DNA of 64,000 nt from Pyropia yezoensis. Taxonomy: Eukaryota > Rhodophyta > Bangiophyceae > Bangiales > Bangiaceae. The DNA lies in the NCBI GenBank assembly GCA_009829735.1, contig CM020619.1, positions 25,879,554 to 25,943,553 on the forward strand, read 5' to 3'. Positions 21,862 to 32,407 of the stretch are shown here, piece by piece (within the stretch, counting starts at the first letter, position 1; each line of letters opens with the position of its first letter). Below the pieces are notes generated by a model. The model was not told the origin of the DNA and ran no database searches. It worked only from the letters and a program-made list of their open reading frames with translations. The position numbers were made by a program, and so were the translations under genes.

Positions 21862-23564
21862 TCAGCGCCTCCCACCCCCACCCCCCCCCGCCCTCTGGCT
21901 GCGGCCCGCCTCCTCCCCCTCACTGACCTCACTGAGCTTGCGAAACAAAAACTCGACCGTCATCTGGAGGCTCGCCACCTGCTCCCGCAGGCGTTGGCGG
22001 CTGCCCGCCCCTCCCCCCCCCCCCACCCCCGCGGCGGCGTCTGCTTCCGCCGCCCGCCGCCGGGCGTCGGCCGCCTCGCGGGCAGCCAGCGCGGCGGTGG
22101 CGGCGGTGAGACGCGCCTCCAGCTCCGCCACCCGCTCCGCGGCGGCGGCACAGGTCGGACAGGGGCGGGACAGGGGGATGTCCACCACGCTGTCGCCCGA
22201 CGGGACGGGCGCGGCCGCGGATGAGGCGGCGGCGGGGGGGGGGGGGACGCGGGGGAGGGCGGGGCGGGGGGGGACTGGGGGGGGAGGGGGAAGGGGCGCC
22301 GCCCCCGCCCGCCCACAACGCCACCGCCGCCACCCCCGCCGCGGACGCCGCCGTCGTCGTCGTGGCCCGCCGCCGCCCGCAGGGCGAGCTCCGAGGGGGG
22401 GGGGCGGTGGGAGGCCACGCCGCCGGTGGCTCCGGCGGCCGACGGGACGCCGCCAGCAGCCGCAGCCGACGGCGGCGGCGCCGCGGCGGCTTCGGCCGGG
22501 CTGCGCGCCCGCAGCGGCGGCCGCCGGCGATCAACGTGGAGCTCCAGCGACGCCTCCCCGTCTGACGAGGACTGGGGCGCCGCGCCGCCCGCCGCCGCGC
22601 TGCCGCCGCGTGGCAAGAATCCGTACGGGTCTTCCTGGTCTTCCTCGTCGGCGGGTAGCCGGCCGACGCCGCCGGCGCCTCCACTGCCCCCGCCAGAAAA
22701 CGGACTGCCCCGTAGTGCCGACGGCATTGGTGACGTCAGCGGCACCGACGAGAGGGCGCTATGCATCCCTAAGCGGCCGCCGATGCCCGCCCTGCCACCT
22801 CCGATCCCGTTGCCATCATCACTTGCTCCGCCGCCGTCTGCGGGGCCGCCGCCATCGGCCGACGAGGCCGCGGCGGGGGTCGCGTAGCCCGACGCGGACG
22901 ACGCATCGTCGCCGCCTCCACCGTCGCCGCCACCACCGCCCAAATGCTCCCCACCGCCCGTTAACGACCCATCGTCCGTGTCCAGGTCCGTGTCCAGGTC
23001 AGAGCAGGGGGCAGCTGGCGGCCGCGAGCGCCGCCGGAGGGGCGGCACCCGCCCGGCAACGGCCGCAGCCGCTGTCGCGCCGGCACGCGGCGGCGACCGG
23101 GCGACCGGCGTGGGCCCGGGGGGGGACGCCCGCAAGGGATGGGAACCCGACCCATCGGGCTGGGGCAGCGATAGTGCTGTCGGTTCGACGGCAAAGGCAC
23201 CGGCGTCGCCATTGGCAGCGGCCACCGGCACCCCTCCCCCGGCGTCGGCATCATCGTCAAAGGTGGCCACCCACCCGTCAGCCTCGTCGTCTGCATCGGC
23301 GTCTTGCGCAGCAACAGCAGCAGCAGTGGCGCTCGACGGGTCGACCGCGGGGGGCGATGGCGTTGGCGCCGCAGACGCAGACGCTGCCGCCTGCGCGGCC
23401 GCTTGCAGCGCCGCGGCCGTTGGAGAAGCGGCTGCCGCGGCGTTAATGGCGGCGAGGATGGCGGCGCCGACCTCCTGGTTGGGCGCTTCCGGTGCCCAGG
23501 GCGGTACACCCCCACACTCGCCACACATGCCGCAGCAGTCACCGCGGGCGTAAGAGGATGACAT
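21862..23564 (-). CDS. unknown protein with N-terminal Cys cluster and C-terminal coiled coil, frameshifted at a poly-C run
   Basis: The start ATG at 23564 begins a Cys/Gly-rich N-terminus (CCGMCGECGG), followed by Ala-rich, acidic and Ser/Gly-rich low complexity and a DEEDQEDPYGFLPRG block. Downstream of the G run at about 22229-22242 (a C run on the coding strand) this frame degrades into Pro/Arg repeats. The next frame then reads a clear coiled coil with a CPTC motif and heptads (ERVAELEARLTAATAALAAR ... LREQVASLQMTVEFLFRKLSE), ending at 21862. A one-base loss in the homopolymer joins the two. I recognise no family. Divergent from UPF1 with 579 bp between the start codons. Confidence 0.55.
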
Positions 23565-24143
23565 GGTGCGGAGGGGCGGGGAAGGGAGGCGGCTAGCTAG
23601 CTTCGAGCGCGACCGATGCACCAGCAACAGCTGTGCTGGGCGAGGTGAGGGAGCGCTCCCGATGACACCACGTGAGGCAGTCGACCAACAAAAAGCGTGG
23701 TTGCACAAATACTCGTAATTTAGATGCGATAACCATTCCATCTAATCGCTACTTCGTGCCGCCCATATACGTGACAGCTCGAATACTTCCTTTAATGCTT
23801 TTGTGGTTGACGCACGCCTCTGTGGCGCCCGATTGCCCAATCGACAGACGTCGACGACACACTCGAGGCGCGACTCAGCTCCAACGTCGGCTCGCGTCGG
23901 CTTCGCGTGTAGCGGACGGTGCTGGCGTCGGCGCGCGGCGGCCGTCCCGCCCCGCGCAGCCGCCTGGTTGTGCGCCGGCCCAGCGGTTTGAATTGTGCCC
24001 GCCCACGCCGGTGCTTGGTTGGAGGTGGGGGTGGCGGGTCGGGGGTGCACCACCGCCGACCGTGGCCTTTTCGCACTGCGGGTTTGCGGGATCTTGGGCG
24101 GTGAGAACGGTGGGGCGGGGGGTGCGTGTGCGTGCCCGCCGCC
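23565..24143. promoter_or_regulatory. divergent intergenic region upstream of UPF1
   Basis: This 579-bp spacer separates the start codons of two divergent genes and must carry both promoters. It has an AT-richer patch at 23690-23800 including AATACTCGTAATTTAGATGC. No specific promoter motif can be named. Confidence 0.4.
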
Positions 24144-27100
24144 ATGGACGGCGGACCGGACGATGTGCCGTCGACGCTCGTGCCCGACTTTTCTTTCCTT
24201 GAGGACGATGACGAGGCGACGGCCATTGGGCAGGACGCGTCGGTTCGGACGGCGGCGTTAGCGCTGCAGGACTTGCAGTTTGAGGAGCACGCGTCGGGGC
24301 CGCTGGGCGGGGGGGTCCCTACCTCTGGCGCCGTTGGGCGGCCACCGCACTCGCTGGGGGGGCTTGGCGCGGTCGGTCTCGGTGGCGCGGGCGCGGTGGG
24401 CTCGGCGGTGGGCGGCGTTGGCGGCGTGGGCGGCGGCGCCTCTGCCGTCGGCGCGGTCGGCGCCGTCGGTGGGGGCATTGCTGTCGGTATGGGCGATGGT
24501 GTGCCGCCGTCGCCGGGGACGCTGTCGGAAAACTTGCACGACCAGCAGCAGTACGCGGCGCAGTTTGCGCGGCAGTTTGCGGCTGCGTCGGCGCTGCCGC
24601 TGCCACTGGGGGCGGCGGCGCTGCCGACGACGGCGGTGGAGTCGCTGGGCCTGGACTTTGTCGCCCCGCCGGCCGGGCGGGGTGCGGGGGTGGCGGGGGG
24701 GGCGGGGGGCGCCGCTGCTGGGCTAGCCGCTGGCGCGGCGGCCGCCGCGACGGCGGCGGGTGCTTTGCCCGTCGTGGAGGCCTCACCACAAGGCAATGGC
24801 CGACGGGACGAAAAGGCTGACGCAGAGGCGGATGCGGACGCGGACGTGGACGATGGTGGGGACGAGGACAAGACGTCAGAGGTGGCCGCTCTCCCTGAGT
24901 GGGCTTGCGAGTATTGTGGCGTCCACGACCCGTCGTGCGTGGTGCGGGACAACAAGGATGGCAAATGGTTTTGCAACGGCCGAGGTTCTTTAGCCGGCTC
25001 GCACATTATCACCCACCTTGTGCGGTCCCGTCACCGGGAGGTGACGCTCCATCGGGACTCCCCGCTGGGCGAGACGGTCCTCGAATGCTACAACTGCGGC
25101 ACCCGCAATGTTTTTCTTTTGGGGTTTGTCCCCGCCTCGGGGGACTCAGTGGTGGTGCTGCTGTGTCGGGAGCCGTGCCTCCACGCCAAGGGCCTCGAGG
25201 ATATGAACTGGGCGTTGGACAAGTGGAAGGCCCTTGTCGCTGACCGCTCTTTCCTTTCGTGGCTCGTCAAGGAGCCGTCGCAGCGCGATGTGGACCGCGC
25301 CCGTCATGTGACATCCACGCAGGTGGCCCGGCTGGAAGATTTGTGGAAGAGCCGCCCGGACGCGACTCTGGAAGAGGCGCTAGCGCCGAGTGTGGAGGAG
25401 GGGGCCGCGCCCGCGCTAGCACGCTATGACGATGGGTACCACTACAAGAGCCGTCTGGCGCCGCTGGTGCAGCTGGAAGCGGACAATGACAAGTCGCTCA
25501 AGGAGGAGCAGTCCCGCTCAGGCGTGACGGTGCGGTGGGACGTGGGCCTTAACAAGCGGCGGGTAGCGTTTTTTGTGCTGCCTGTTAGCTCCACGGATGG
25601 CTCTCTCAAGCTGCTCCACGGAGACGAAGTGCGACTGCGGCACCCGGCGTCTGGCTGGGACGCCGTTGGCAATGTCAAGGGCTTTACGGCGGCGGAGGAG
25701 GTGGCTTTGGAGCTGCGGAGCGGCAAGTCCGCCTCCCGCGCACCGACCGAGACGCTGTCGGGCTTTGCGGTGGACGTGGTTTGGAAGGCAACCCCATTTG
25801 ACCGGATGATTTCGGCACTGCGCACGTTTGCCCTGGACAACACGTCCGTGTCGGGTTACCTCTTCCACTGCATCCTGGGTCACGACGTGGCGCCCCAGAC
25901 GCTCAAGATGAAGATGCCGCGAGACATCTCGGCGCCTGGCCAGCCCTCTCTGAACCCCTCTCAGGTGGAGGCGGTGCGCGCCGTTCTCCAGTCCCCGTTG
26001 TCGCTGATCCAGGGCCCTCCCGGGACGGGCAAGACCGTCACGTCGGCAACGATTGTGTACCACTTGGCTCACAGCGGCAAGGGCCCCGTTCTCGTCACCG
26101 CCCCCTCTAACGTGGCGGTTGACCAGCTGGCGTCCAAGGCTGCGACGATGGGTCTCAAAGTTATCCGCCTGGTTGCCCGCTCCCGTGAAGCGCTGACATC
26201 CCCTGTCGAGCCATTGACGCTGCACTCTCAAGTGAAGGCGCTAAACGGGGACCGTGCAGACTCAGAGCTGAACAAGCTCCTCCGCCTGCGCGAGGAGATT
26301 GGGGAGCTGACGGAACGCGACGACCGGCGGCTGCGGTCGCTCAAGCGGTCGGCAGAGAAGGAACTCCTCTCTGCCGCGGACGTGGTGTGTGCCACGTGCG
26401 TGTCTTCGGGTGACCAGCGGCTGCGGAGTCTCCGCTTCCGAATGGTGCTGGTAGACGAGGCCACCCAGTCGACCGAGCCCGAGGTGCTCATCCCCATCAC
26501 GCATGGCTGCAAGCAGCTGGTACTGATTGGTGATCAGTGCCAGCTGGGGCCTGTGGTGACGGCGAAGGCGGCAGCCAAGGCCGGCCTAGGCCAGTCTCTC
26601 TTTGAGCGCTTTGTTTCCCTGGGTGTCCGCCCTCACCGCTTGACCGTCCAATACCGGATGCACCCGTGCCTCTCTGAGTTCCCGTCCAACACGTTCTACG
26701 AGGGCAGCCTCCAGAACGGGGTCACTGCGACTGACCGCCGTGGCGGCGTCGGCCATTTTCCGTGGCCGTGCCCGTCGCGGCCCATGGCCTTTTGGGTGCA
26801 GACCGCGGGCGAAGAGGTGTCCGCGTCTGGCACCTCCTTTCTGAACCGTGGCGAGGCTACGGCTGTCGAGCGGGCTGTAACACAGCTGCTGCGAGCGGGG
26901 GTGGTGCCGGAGCGCATTGGGGTAGTGACGCCGTATGAAGGCCAGCGCGCCTACACGGTCGCGCACTTTGCGCGTGCGGGCACGCTGCGCCAGGAGCTGT
27001 ATCGGGCCGTGGAAGTGGCGTCTGTGGACGCCTTTCAGGGCCGCGAGAAGGACTACATCATCCTGTCGTGCGTGCGATCTAACGAGCACCAGGGTATTGG

Positions 27101-27935
27101 CTTCCTGGCGGACCCACGCCGGCTGAACGTGGCGCTGACTCGTGCGCGTCTCGGCCTGCTCATCGTTGGGAACCCCAAGGTGCTCGCCCGGCAGTCTCTG
27201 TGGGCGCTGCTCCTGGCGCATTACAAGACCATGGACGTGCTCGTCGAGGGGTCGCTCAACAACCTCAAGGTCTCGGCCGTTGCGCTTCCTCGGCCCCGCC
27301 GGTATGGCGCGGGCGGGTCGGATTACGCGCGCCGAATCCCGCTGACGGTGGCCCCGGTGAACCGGCCCGGTGGGCCGGCGACCCCGACAACGTCGGCGGC
27401 GGCAGCGCCCGACAGTGGCGCCCGCCAGCCTCGGACGTCATCCGCGTCCCCCGTGGCGGCGGCCCACGCCCAGGTGCCGCCCGTGGCGCCGGCGTATGCC
27501 CCGTCCGCGGGGCCGTTGCCCGTGACGGCGGCCACCAGCGACGGCGCGGCGGTTGGGGCTCCCCGGGTGGGGGCCTCAAACGTGGGGCTCATTGGCGACG
27601 GTCGGCTGGGCCCGCACCACCACACCGTCAGCCGCGTGCCGCTCCCGTCCATGGGCGTGAGTGGCGGGTATGGTGGCCAGCTGCTGGGGTCCCTCTTCGG
27701 CGTCCCGCCGGCGGGGCCGCCGGCGGGGGCGCCGCCGCCGCCGTCCATGGCACCGCTGGTGCCGCCCGCCATTTCTGGCGCGGCGGGGGTACCGTCGACG
27801 AGCGTGCCGCTGGGAAGCATCTTTGCCAGCGCCGCCCGACTGGGCGCCCTCCAGGGCGGTGGCACTGAGCACGATGGGGTGAATGGTAATAGCTACGCTG
27901 GGGACTTCAGCTACCACGCACCAGGCTGGAAGTGA
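24144..27935 (+). CDS. UPF1: UPF1/RENT1 RNA helicase, nonsense-mediated decay
   Basis: The ATG at 24144 sits in a strong context (GCCGCCATGG) and gives 1263 residues without introns. UPF1 is the ATP-dependent RNA helicase that drives nonsense-mediated mRNA decay in the cytoplasm. After a ~245-residue acidic, Gly/Ala-rich N-terminus comes the Cys/His-rich UPF2-binding domain (ACEYCG, WFCN, ECYNCG, about residues 253-345) and the 1B region. The superfamily-1 helicase core follows: GPPGTGKT at about residue 622, PSNVAVDQL, VDEATQSTEPE at about 770, GDQCQLGPV, VQYRMHP, VDAFQGREKDYIILS and LNVALTRAR. The last ~230 residues are Pro/Ala/Gly-rich with scattered Ser. All helicase motifs are intact. 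The length is slightly above that of animal and plant UPF1 because of the low-complexity ends. Confidence 0.97.
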   Translation: MDGGPDDVPSTLVPDFSFLEDDDEATAIGQDASVRTAALALQDLQFEEHASGPLGGGVPTSGAVGRPPHSLGGLGAVGLGGAGAVGSAVGGVGGVGGGASAVGAVGAVGGGIAVGMGDGVPPSPGTLSENLHDQQQYAAQFARQFAAASALPLPLGAAALPTTAVESLGLDFVAPPAGRGAGVAGGAGGAAAGLAAGAAAAATAAGALPVVEASPQGNGRRDEKADAEADADADVDDGGDEDKTSEVAALPEWACEYCGVHDPSCVVRDNKDGKWFCNGRGSLAGSHIITHLVRSRHREVTLHRDSPLGETVLECYNCGTRNVFLLGFVPASGDSVVVLLCREPCLHAKGLEDMNWALDKWKALVADRSFLSWLVKEPSQRDVDRARHVTSTQVARLEDLWKSRPDATLEEALAPSVEEGAAPALARYDDGYHYKSRLAPLVQLEADNDKSLKEEQSRSGVTVRWDVGLNKRRVAFFVLPVSSTDGSLKLLHGDEVRLRHPASGWDAVGNVKGFTAAEEVALELRSGKSASRAPTETLSGFAVDVVWKATPFDRMISALRTFALDNTSVSGYLFHCILGHDVAPQTLKMKMPRDISAPGQPSLNPSQVEAVRAVLQSPLSLIQGPPGTGKTVTSATIVYHLAHSGKGPVLVTAPSNVAVDQLASKAATMGLKVIRLVARSREALTSPVEPLTLHSQVKALNGDRADSELNKLLRLREEIGELTERDDRRLRSLKRSAEKELLSAADVVCATCVSSGDQRLRSLRFRMVLVDEATQSTEPEVLIPITHGCKQLVLIGDQCQLGPVVTAKAAAKAGLGQSLFERFVSLGVRPHRLTVQYRMHPCLSEFPSNTFYEGSLQNGVTATDRRGGVGHFPWPCPSRPMAFWVQTAGEEVSASGTSFLNRGEATAVERAVTQLLRAGVVPERIGVVTPYEGQRAYTVAHFARAGTLRQELYRAVEVASVDAFQGREKDYIILSCVRSNEHQGIGFLADPRRLNVALTRARLGLLIVGNPKVLARQSLWALLLAHYKTMDVLVEGSLNNLKVSAVALPRPRRYGAGGSDYARRIPLTVAPVNRPGGPATPTTSAAAAPDSGARQPRTSSASPVAAAHAQVPPVAPAYAPSAGPLPVTAATSDGAAVGAPRVGASNVGLIGDGRLGPHHHTVSRVPLPSMGVSGGYGGQLLGSLFGVPPAGPPAGAPPPPSMAPLVPPAISGAAGVPSTSVPLGSIFASAARLGALQGGGTEHDGVNGNSYAGDFSYHAPGWK

Positions 27936-29634
27936 TGAGTGGTGACAGGTGGCACGCTTCGTGTCGGGCAGTCGCCTGGACGCTCCACCGTTTTCCCGCT
28001 TTATTGCCTGGCCGCTGGGCGTCTTCCCGTTGACTCGGGTGCGGGGGCTCTGCCCTTGGGAGGGCATCGCGTGGTCGTCTGCCAACGGCGCCGTTGTTGC
28101 ACGCGCGCTCCCTTCCGCCCTGAGCAAGGGTTTAACGTGGTGGGTCGCCTCCTGCGGGGTGGGCGGTGTTGGTCGCACTTGAGCTGGGGGGCGAGCTCCC
28201 CGGCGCATGTGCCATCGAGGCGGACGGGGTCACCCTTTTCTTTTTGTCACGCTCCCCGTCGGTTGTGACCGACCTGGCGGCGGTAGTGTTGTGGCAGTCA
28301 TGCGGTGGTGCTGTGGCGGTGGTGCGGTGGTGCTGTGGCGGCGGTGGCGCGGTGGTGCCGCGGCCCTGACGCGAGGACACGGGCGGGAGCGGCGGGCCCT
28401 CGGCGCGGGTGGTTGGTGATGGGGCCGCGCTCGGCCGTGGGCGTTTGCGGGGGACGAGTCGAGGCGGCGGCGGCGCCCACGCGGTGGGGGGGGGGGGAGG
28501 AGAGGGAACAGCCGGTCTCGCTGCCGGGGTCATAGACCCGGCAGCGGCGGGACGAGCGATGGGAGAGGTTTGTGCGCGGCCGTGGGGACCCATGGCCGTT
28601 GCCGGAGCGCTGTGCACCTCGACTGGTATTGTCTATTCTTGTTTTCTTTTGCTTTCTCTTGGTTCTCCCCTCCAGTTTTGGGGGGGGGGGGGGGGGGGGT
28701 GGTTGTGCCCGCCGCCAACCAACCCTCTGCCGCGCAGACGCGGGCGTGCGTGTCGGGCAGGCGCGCGCCCAGAGGGATGATGGCCACCCCGCCGCTCTTG
28801 CCGCTGGCAGCGCCCTTACCGCGAAAGAGGCCCCCGCGGTTACGCCCGCGCCCGCGCTCGTCGCCGCGGCGCCCGATCCCCCCACGCCCCCCCCCCCGGG
28901 GGCCCCTCAGCCCTCTAGCCGGGGACCCCTTGCGCCCCCAGCGCCCCCCCATCGCGCGGCGCGCGCGCGGTGAGCGCGCGAGCGCCACGACGGCTGCCGC
29001 CGCCGTCACCCCGCCGTCACCGCCACGGCCATTGGCATGGACATCGCCACGGCCATTGGCATGGCCATCGCCACGGCCACCGCCACAGCCACTACCACAG
29101 CCGCCAGCCCCCGACGGCGAAGGAGGCTGGGGGGGGGGGGGGAAGGGGGGGGTGAGAGGACGTCGGCGGCGCCCGCGCCCCGCCCGCCCGCCGCGTCACG
29201 CCACGCGACGCCACTGGGGCGCGCGCGGAGAGGGGGGGGCGCGGCAGCAAGGGGGGGGAAGACCAAGCGGCGCGATGGGCGTAGAAAAAAAAGAGAAGCA
29301 CAAACCCCCGCGCAGCGGCAGCGGGCGGCGGGGGTATAGGGGCCACCCACAGACGCAAAGCGGGAGGGCGGCAAGGGGCACCCACAGACGCAAAGCGGGG
29401 GGGGGGGCAATGCGCTGCGCGCGGGCGCTGGGCGCCCCGCGCACGGCCGGGCGGCGGGTGCCCCGCGCACGGCCGGGCGGCGGGTGCCCCGCGCACGGCC
29501 GGGCGGCGGGCAGCGTGAGGCGCCGGCGGCGGTTCACGCGCCTGCAGGCACGCGTGACCCCCACAGCCCCTTACCTCCCGCTTTCCCAGACGCCCCCCCC
29601 CCCCCCCCCCGTCCCCCTCCCTCTTCCCCACCCC
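27936..29634. other. intergenic, low-complexity
   Basis: The interval contains a GGTGGTGCTGTGGC-type minisatellite (28290-28360), G runs at 28481-28492 and 28681-28700, CCACGGCCATTGGCATGG repeats (29017-29070) and the 26-bp repeat at 29435-29512. The long open frames on both strands read Pro/Arg/Ala low complexity and are not supported as genes. Confidence 0.5.
29435..29512. repeat. 26-bp tandem repeat, three copies
   Basis: Units starting at 29435, 29461 and 29487 each read CCCCGCGCACGGCCGGGCGG followed by CGGGTG or a slight variant. Confidence 0.85.
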
Positions 29635-29706
29635 CTACCTCGGCGCCCCCTCCCCCCCCCCAGAGTCTGCGCGACGGCGAAAGCGGCGGCGGCGACGGCG
29701 GCGGCA

Positions 29707-29738
<32 letters not shown>

Positions 29739-30015
29739 AGCCGCTACCGCCCCCCCCCCCCCCCCCCCCCCCCTCCCCCGCAATGACGCCCTCGATAATG
29801 GCGCGGAGGCTCTCCCGCGTCTCTGCGCCCGTCGCCACGTCGGACCGGACCGCGTCCACGTCCAGGGCGGCGTCGCCGCCGCCCGCCGCCAGCATCTGCC
29901 GCACAATCGCGTAGGCATAGGCGCACGCGTAGGGGCCACAGTCGGACGAGTTGCGCTGCTGGGGGAGCCGCCGCACGTTTTCCACCGCCACCCCGCCGTT
30001 GCCGGCGGCCGCGTT

Positions 30016-30050
<35 letters not shown>

Positions 30051-30693
30051 GGTCCCCATCCGCTCCCCCTCCCGCGCCGTCCCCCCCGCCCCCGCCGCCA
30101 CCGCCACCACCACCACCACCACCACCACCACCACCACTACCACCACCTCCACCAACACCACCACCACCACCACCACCGCCACCACCGCCCCCCCTGCCTG
30201 CCGCAGCGCCGTCAAGGTGCGGGCGGAGCGCCGCGGCCACCCGGCGTGCGGCCGCCGCGTTGGCACGGCAGCTCGAGTCCCACGCGGAAAAGGCGCGGGC
30301 GTGGGCGTCCCACAGCAGCACGCTCCAGTGGTCGCCGACGGCCCCCCCCCCCGGCGGGGGCGCCGCCACCGCCGCCGCCGCCGACGCGGTGGCCGAGTTG
30401 ACAAACAGCACCACCGCCCGGGCGGCGGCCAGCCGCAGCGGCCCCGCCACCGACGCCACGTCCGCCGGGTCGGCGGCAAAGGTGAGGAAGAAGACCAGCG
30501 GCGGCGGCAGCAGCACGATGCGGGCGGCGGTCGGGGAGACGGCGGCGGCGGTGCGGGTCAGCCACTCGCAAAAGAAGCTGATGAGCTGGTCGTTGAACCA
30601 GCCGCGGCCGTCGAGGAGCGCCACGTCCTCCCGCGTCAGGGACACGTCGCCATACGTGACGAGGACGGGCGGGCGGGCGGCGCCGCGGCTCAT
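29635..30693 (-). CDS. Ulp1-family cysteine protease, SENP8/NEDP1-like
   Basis: From ATG 30693 the frame gives 352 residues. The N-terminal part has the C48 substrate-binding pattern (GDVSLTREDVALLDGRGWFNDQLISFF). The catalytic His lies in GDHWSVLLWD (His122, with the Asp/Trp partner a few residues on), and the oxyanion Gln and nucleophile lie in QQRNSSDCGPYAC (Cys252). Overall order and small size point to the SENP8/NEDP1 type, which removes NEDD8 from cullins and other proteins; a SUMO protease cannot be excluded. The His-Cys spacing is about 130 residues, against roughly 60 in SENP8, because of a Gly/Ala-rich insert encoded by CAC/GCC repeats at 30000-30190. The C-terminus after about residue 305 is Gly then Arg low complexity and may be affected by frame error. 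Confidence 0.8.
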
Positions 30694-31906
30694 GGTCGGG
30701 CGCCGGGGAGGGGGAGGAGGGGGGGGAGGAAGGGGGGGCGGCGGCGGTGAAGGGGGGGGAGAGGGGGATGGAGGTGGGGGAAGGGCGTGCGTGGTGCCCG
30801 CGTTCACCGACAAAGTGTGTCCCTGGCCGGGCAGTCGTACGGCACACAATAGCCCAAGCCCGGCAGCCGCCAAAGAGGGGGACGGATGGGGGGGAGGCGG
30901 GAGGGGCGTCGGCGCGGCGTGGCTCTGTGTCACGCTCACTGATCGTGTCGGTAGAGCCTTGACCTTGCACAATCGTTTCTTTTTTGGTGACTCGAGCGGG
31001 AGCTGTGGGTACAGCAGCACCCGGTACCGGTCGGATGAATTGCGCGCCGAGGCGCGTTATGTACAGTACAGTAGGAAGCCCCCTAAATAAATACCCTACA
31101 TACAGCATATTCGCAGAGACTGCTGGGCAACGAAAAGCGCGCATTGACAACCAAAGCAATACTTCATTGCCAGAGGGGCACGGAGGAAGCCCGTCCCCCC
31201 CCCGCCGACCGGCCATGATGGACACGCGGCTCTTCCTCCTCGTCCACTTGAGCCCCCTCCCCACACCTCTCGCATTTTTCTACCTCCACCTTCCTCTGGG
31301 AACATGCGCGGAACAGAATGGAACGTGACAAGACCTACATGGGCCGCGCCACCGCGCACGGCCGCCGGCCCGCCGGGCGACGCAAGCGGGCGAGGCGGTC
31401 AACGTACTGGACACACAGCTGGGCGGGTGTCGCCCAGGAAAATGACGAGGCGGCCAACGCAAGGAAAGTTGAACTGATCTACCAGCTGACCCGTCCGCCT
31501 TCTTGGGTGCCTACGAAAACGGAAGAATGCATCCAGTCTATTTCATCCCCCCCCGCCCCTATATTGTCCCCCTATTCCCCCTTTGCTGGGACGTGGTTGA
31601 TGTGGCCTTGGTCGTGGCGCTCAGGGGTGAGGCGCGTGTGGGCGGGTAGAAACGAGAGCTGCCGCGGGGAGCTGGTCCAGCTGCATCCGCTGCCCCGAGC
31701 GCGTGAACGACGCACACCACTCCTCTTTTGGCTGATGCCGGGAGGGAGGTGCAGGCCCTTCGGTGGAGAGCGCCGCTACCCGCAGACGCTACCAGGCAGC
31801 GCTGTGATGACGAGCACGAGTAAATGTAGTTCATGGCCGCCCTGGACGCCGCGCCCAACGAGCGCAAAAAACGCCGATCGTACATATGTGCCTACGGCGT
31901 CTCTCA
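30694..31906. other. no supported gene
   Basis: The first ~200 bp is G-rich and probably promoter/5' UTR of the protease gene. The rest includes an AT-richer stretch (30960-31150) with GTACAGTACAG. A 197-codon plus frame (31318-31911) has no recognisable domain. Confidence 0.45.
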
Positions 31907-32039
31907 TATAGTGCTTCCTGTAAAAAATGGATGTTGACGGTACGTGAAGGTAATGAAAATCGCTGTCTGGACCAATGGATCCCTCACCTCACGTCCCTTC
32001 AACATCCACCTTTTATATTTATATACAGGAAGCACAGTA
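31907..32039. mobile_element. MITE, diverged relative of the 123-bp family
   Basis: The segment lies between TA dinucleotides, and its inverted ends carry GTGCTTCCTGTA and TGGATGTTGA blocks. This is the same skeleton as the GTGCGTCCCGTAAAAAGTGG ends of the 123-bp family. The centre also contains CTGGACCAAT, as in the three other copies. At 133 bp it is a little longer, with an AT insertion in the right arm. Confidence 0.65.
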
Positions 32040-32150
32040 TGTACTGTACATATGTAGGAGCGAAAGGTTGTTGACCGTGCAGTGTGCTGTACCGTGCACG
32101 CAGTACTGTACAAGTATGTACACGCAGCATTGTACTGTACACGCGGTCAC
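32036..32150 (+). promoter_or_regulatory. cluster of GTAC palindromes upstream of the F-box gene
   Basis: Eight GTAC cores occur in about 115 bp, several as GTACTGTAC pairs, in a genome where AT-containing palindromes are rare. The cluster lies 260-370 bp before the ATG at 32408. GTAC is the core of copper/hypoxia response elements in green algae. Whether it acts here is unknown. Confidence 0.3.
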
Positions 32151-32407
32151 ATCTGCACTCCGTTTTGGCTGGATCACTCCGCCCCGTGCACTTGAAGACT
32201 CGGTCGCGTGCGCGGTGCGCTGTCACCCCTCCCGCTCGCCCACCCGCCCCCCTTGTCGCGACCGCGGGCGGTTCCCCTCTTCCATGGAACGCCTGCAGCG
32301 CTAACGCACTCCGCAACGCCCGCCCGCCCGCCCGCCCACCCGCCCGCCCGCCCGCCCATCTTCTTCCTTTCCCCCTTGTTCCGCCGCCCCGCTCTGTCCC
32401 CACAGAC

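Noticed and set aside
28570-30750. 726-codon plus-strand open frame
   Set aside because: Antisense to the SENP8-like protease and composed of Pro/Arg/Thr runs.
31318-31911. 197-codon plus-strand frame
   Set aside because: Mixed composition without domain, and it ends inside the MITE; not enough support.
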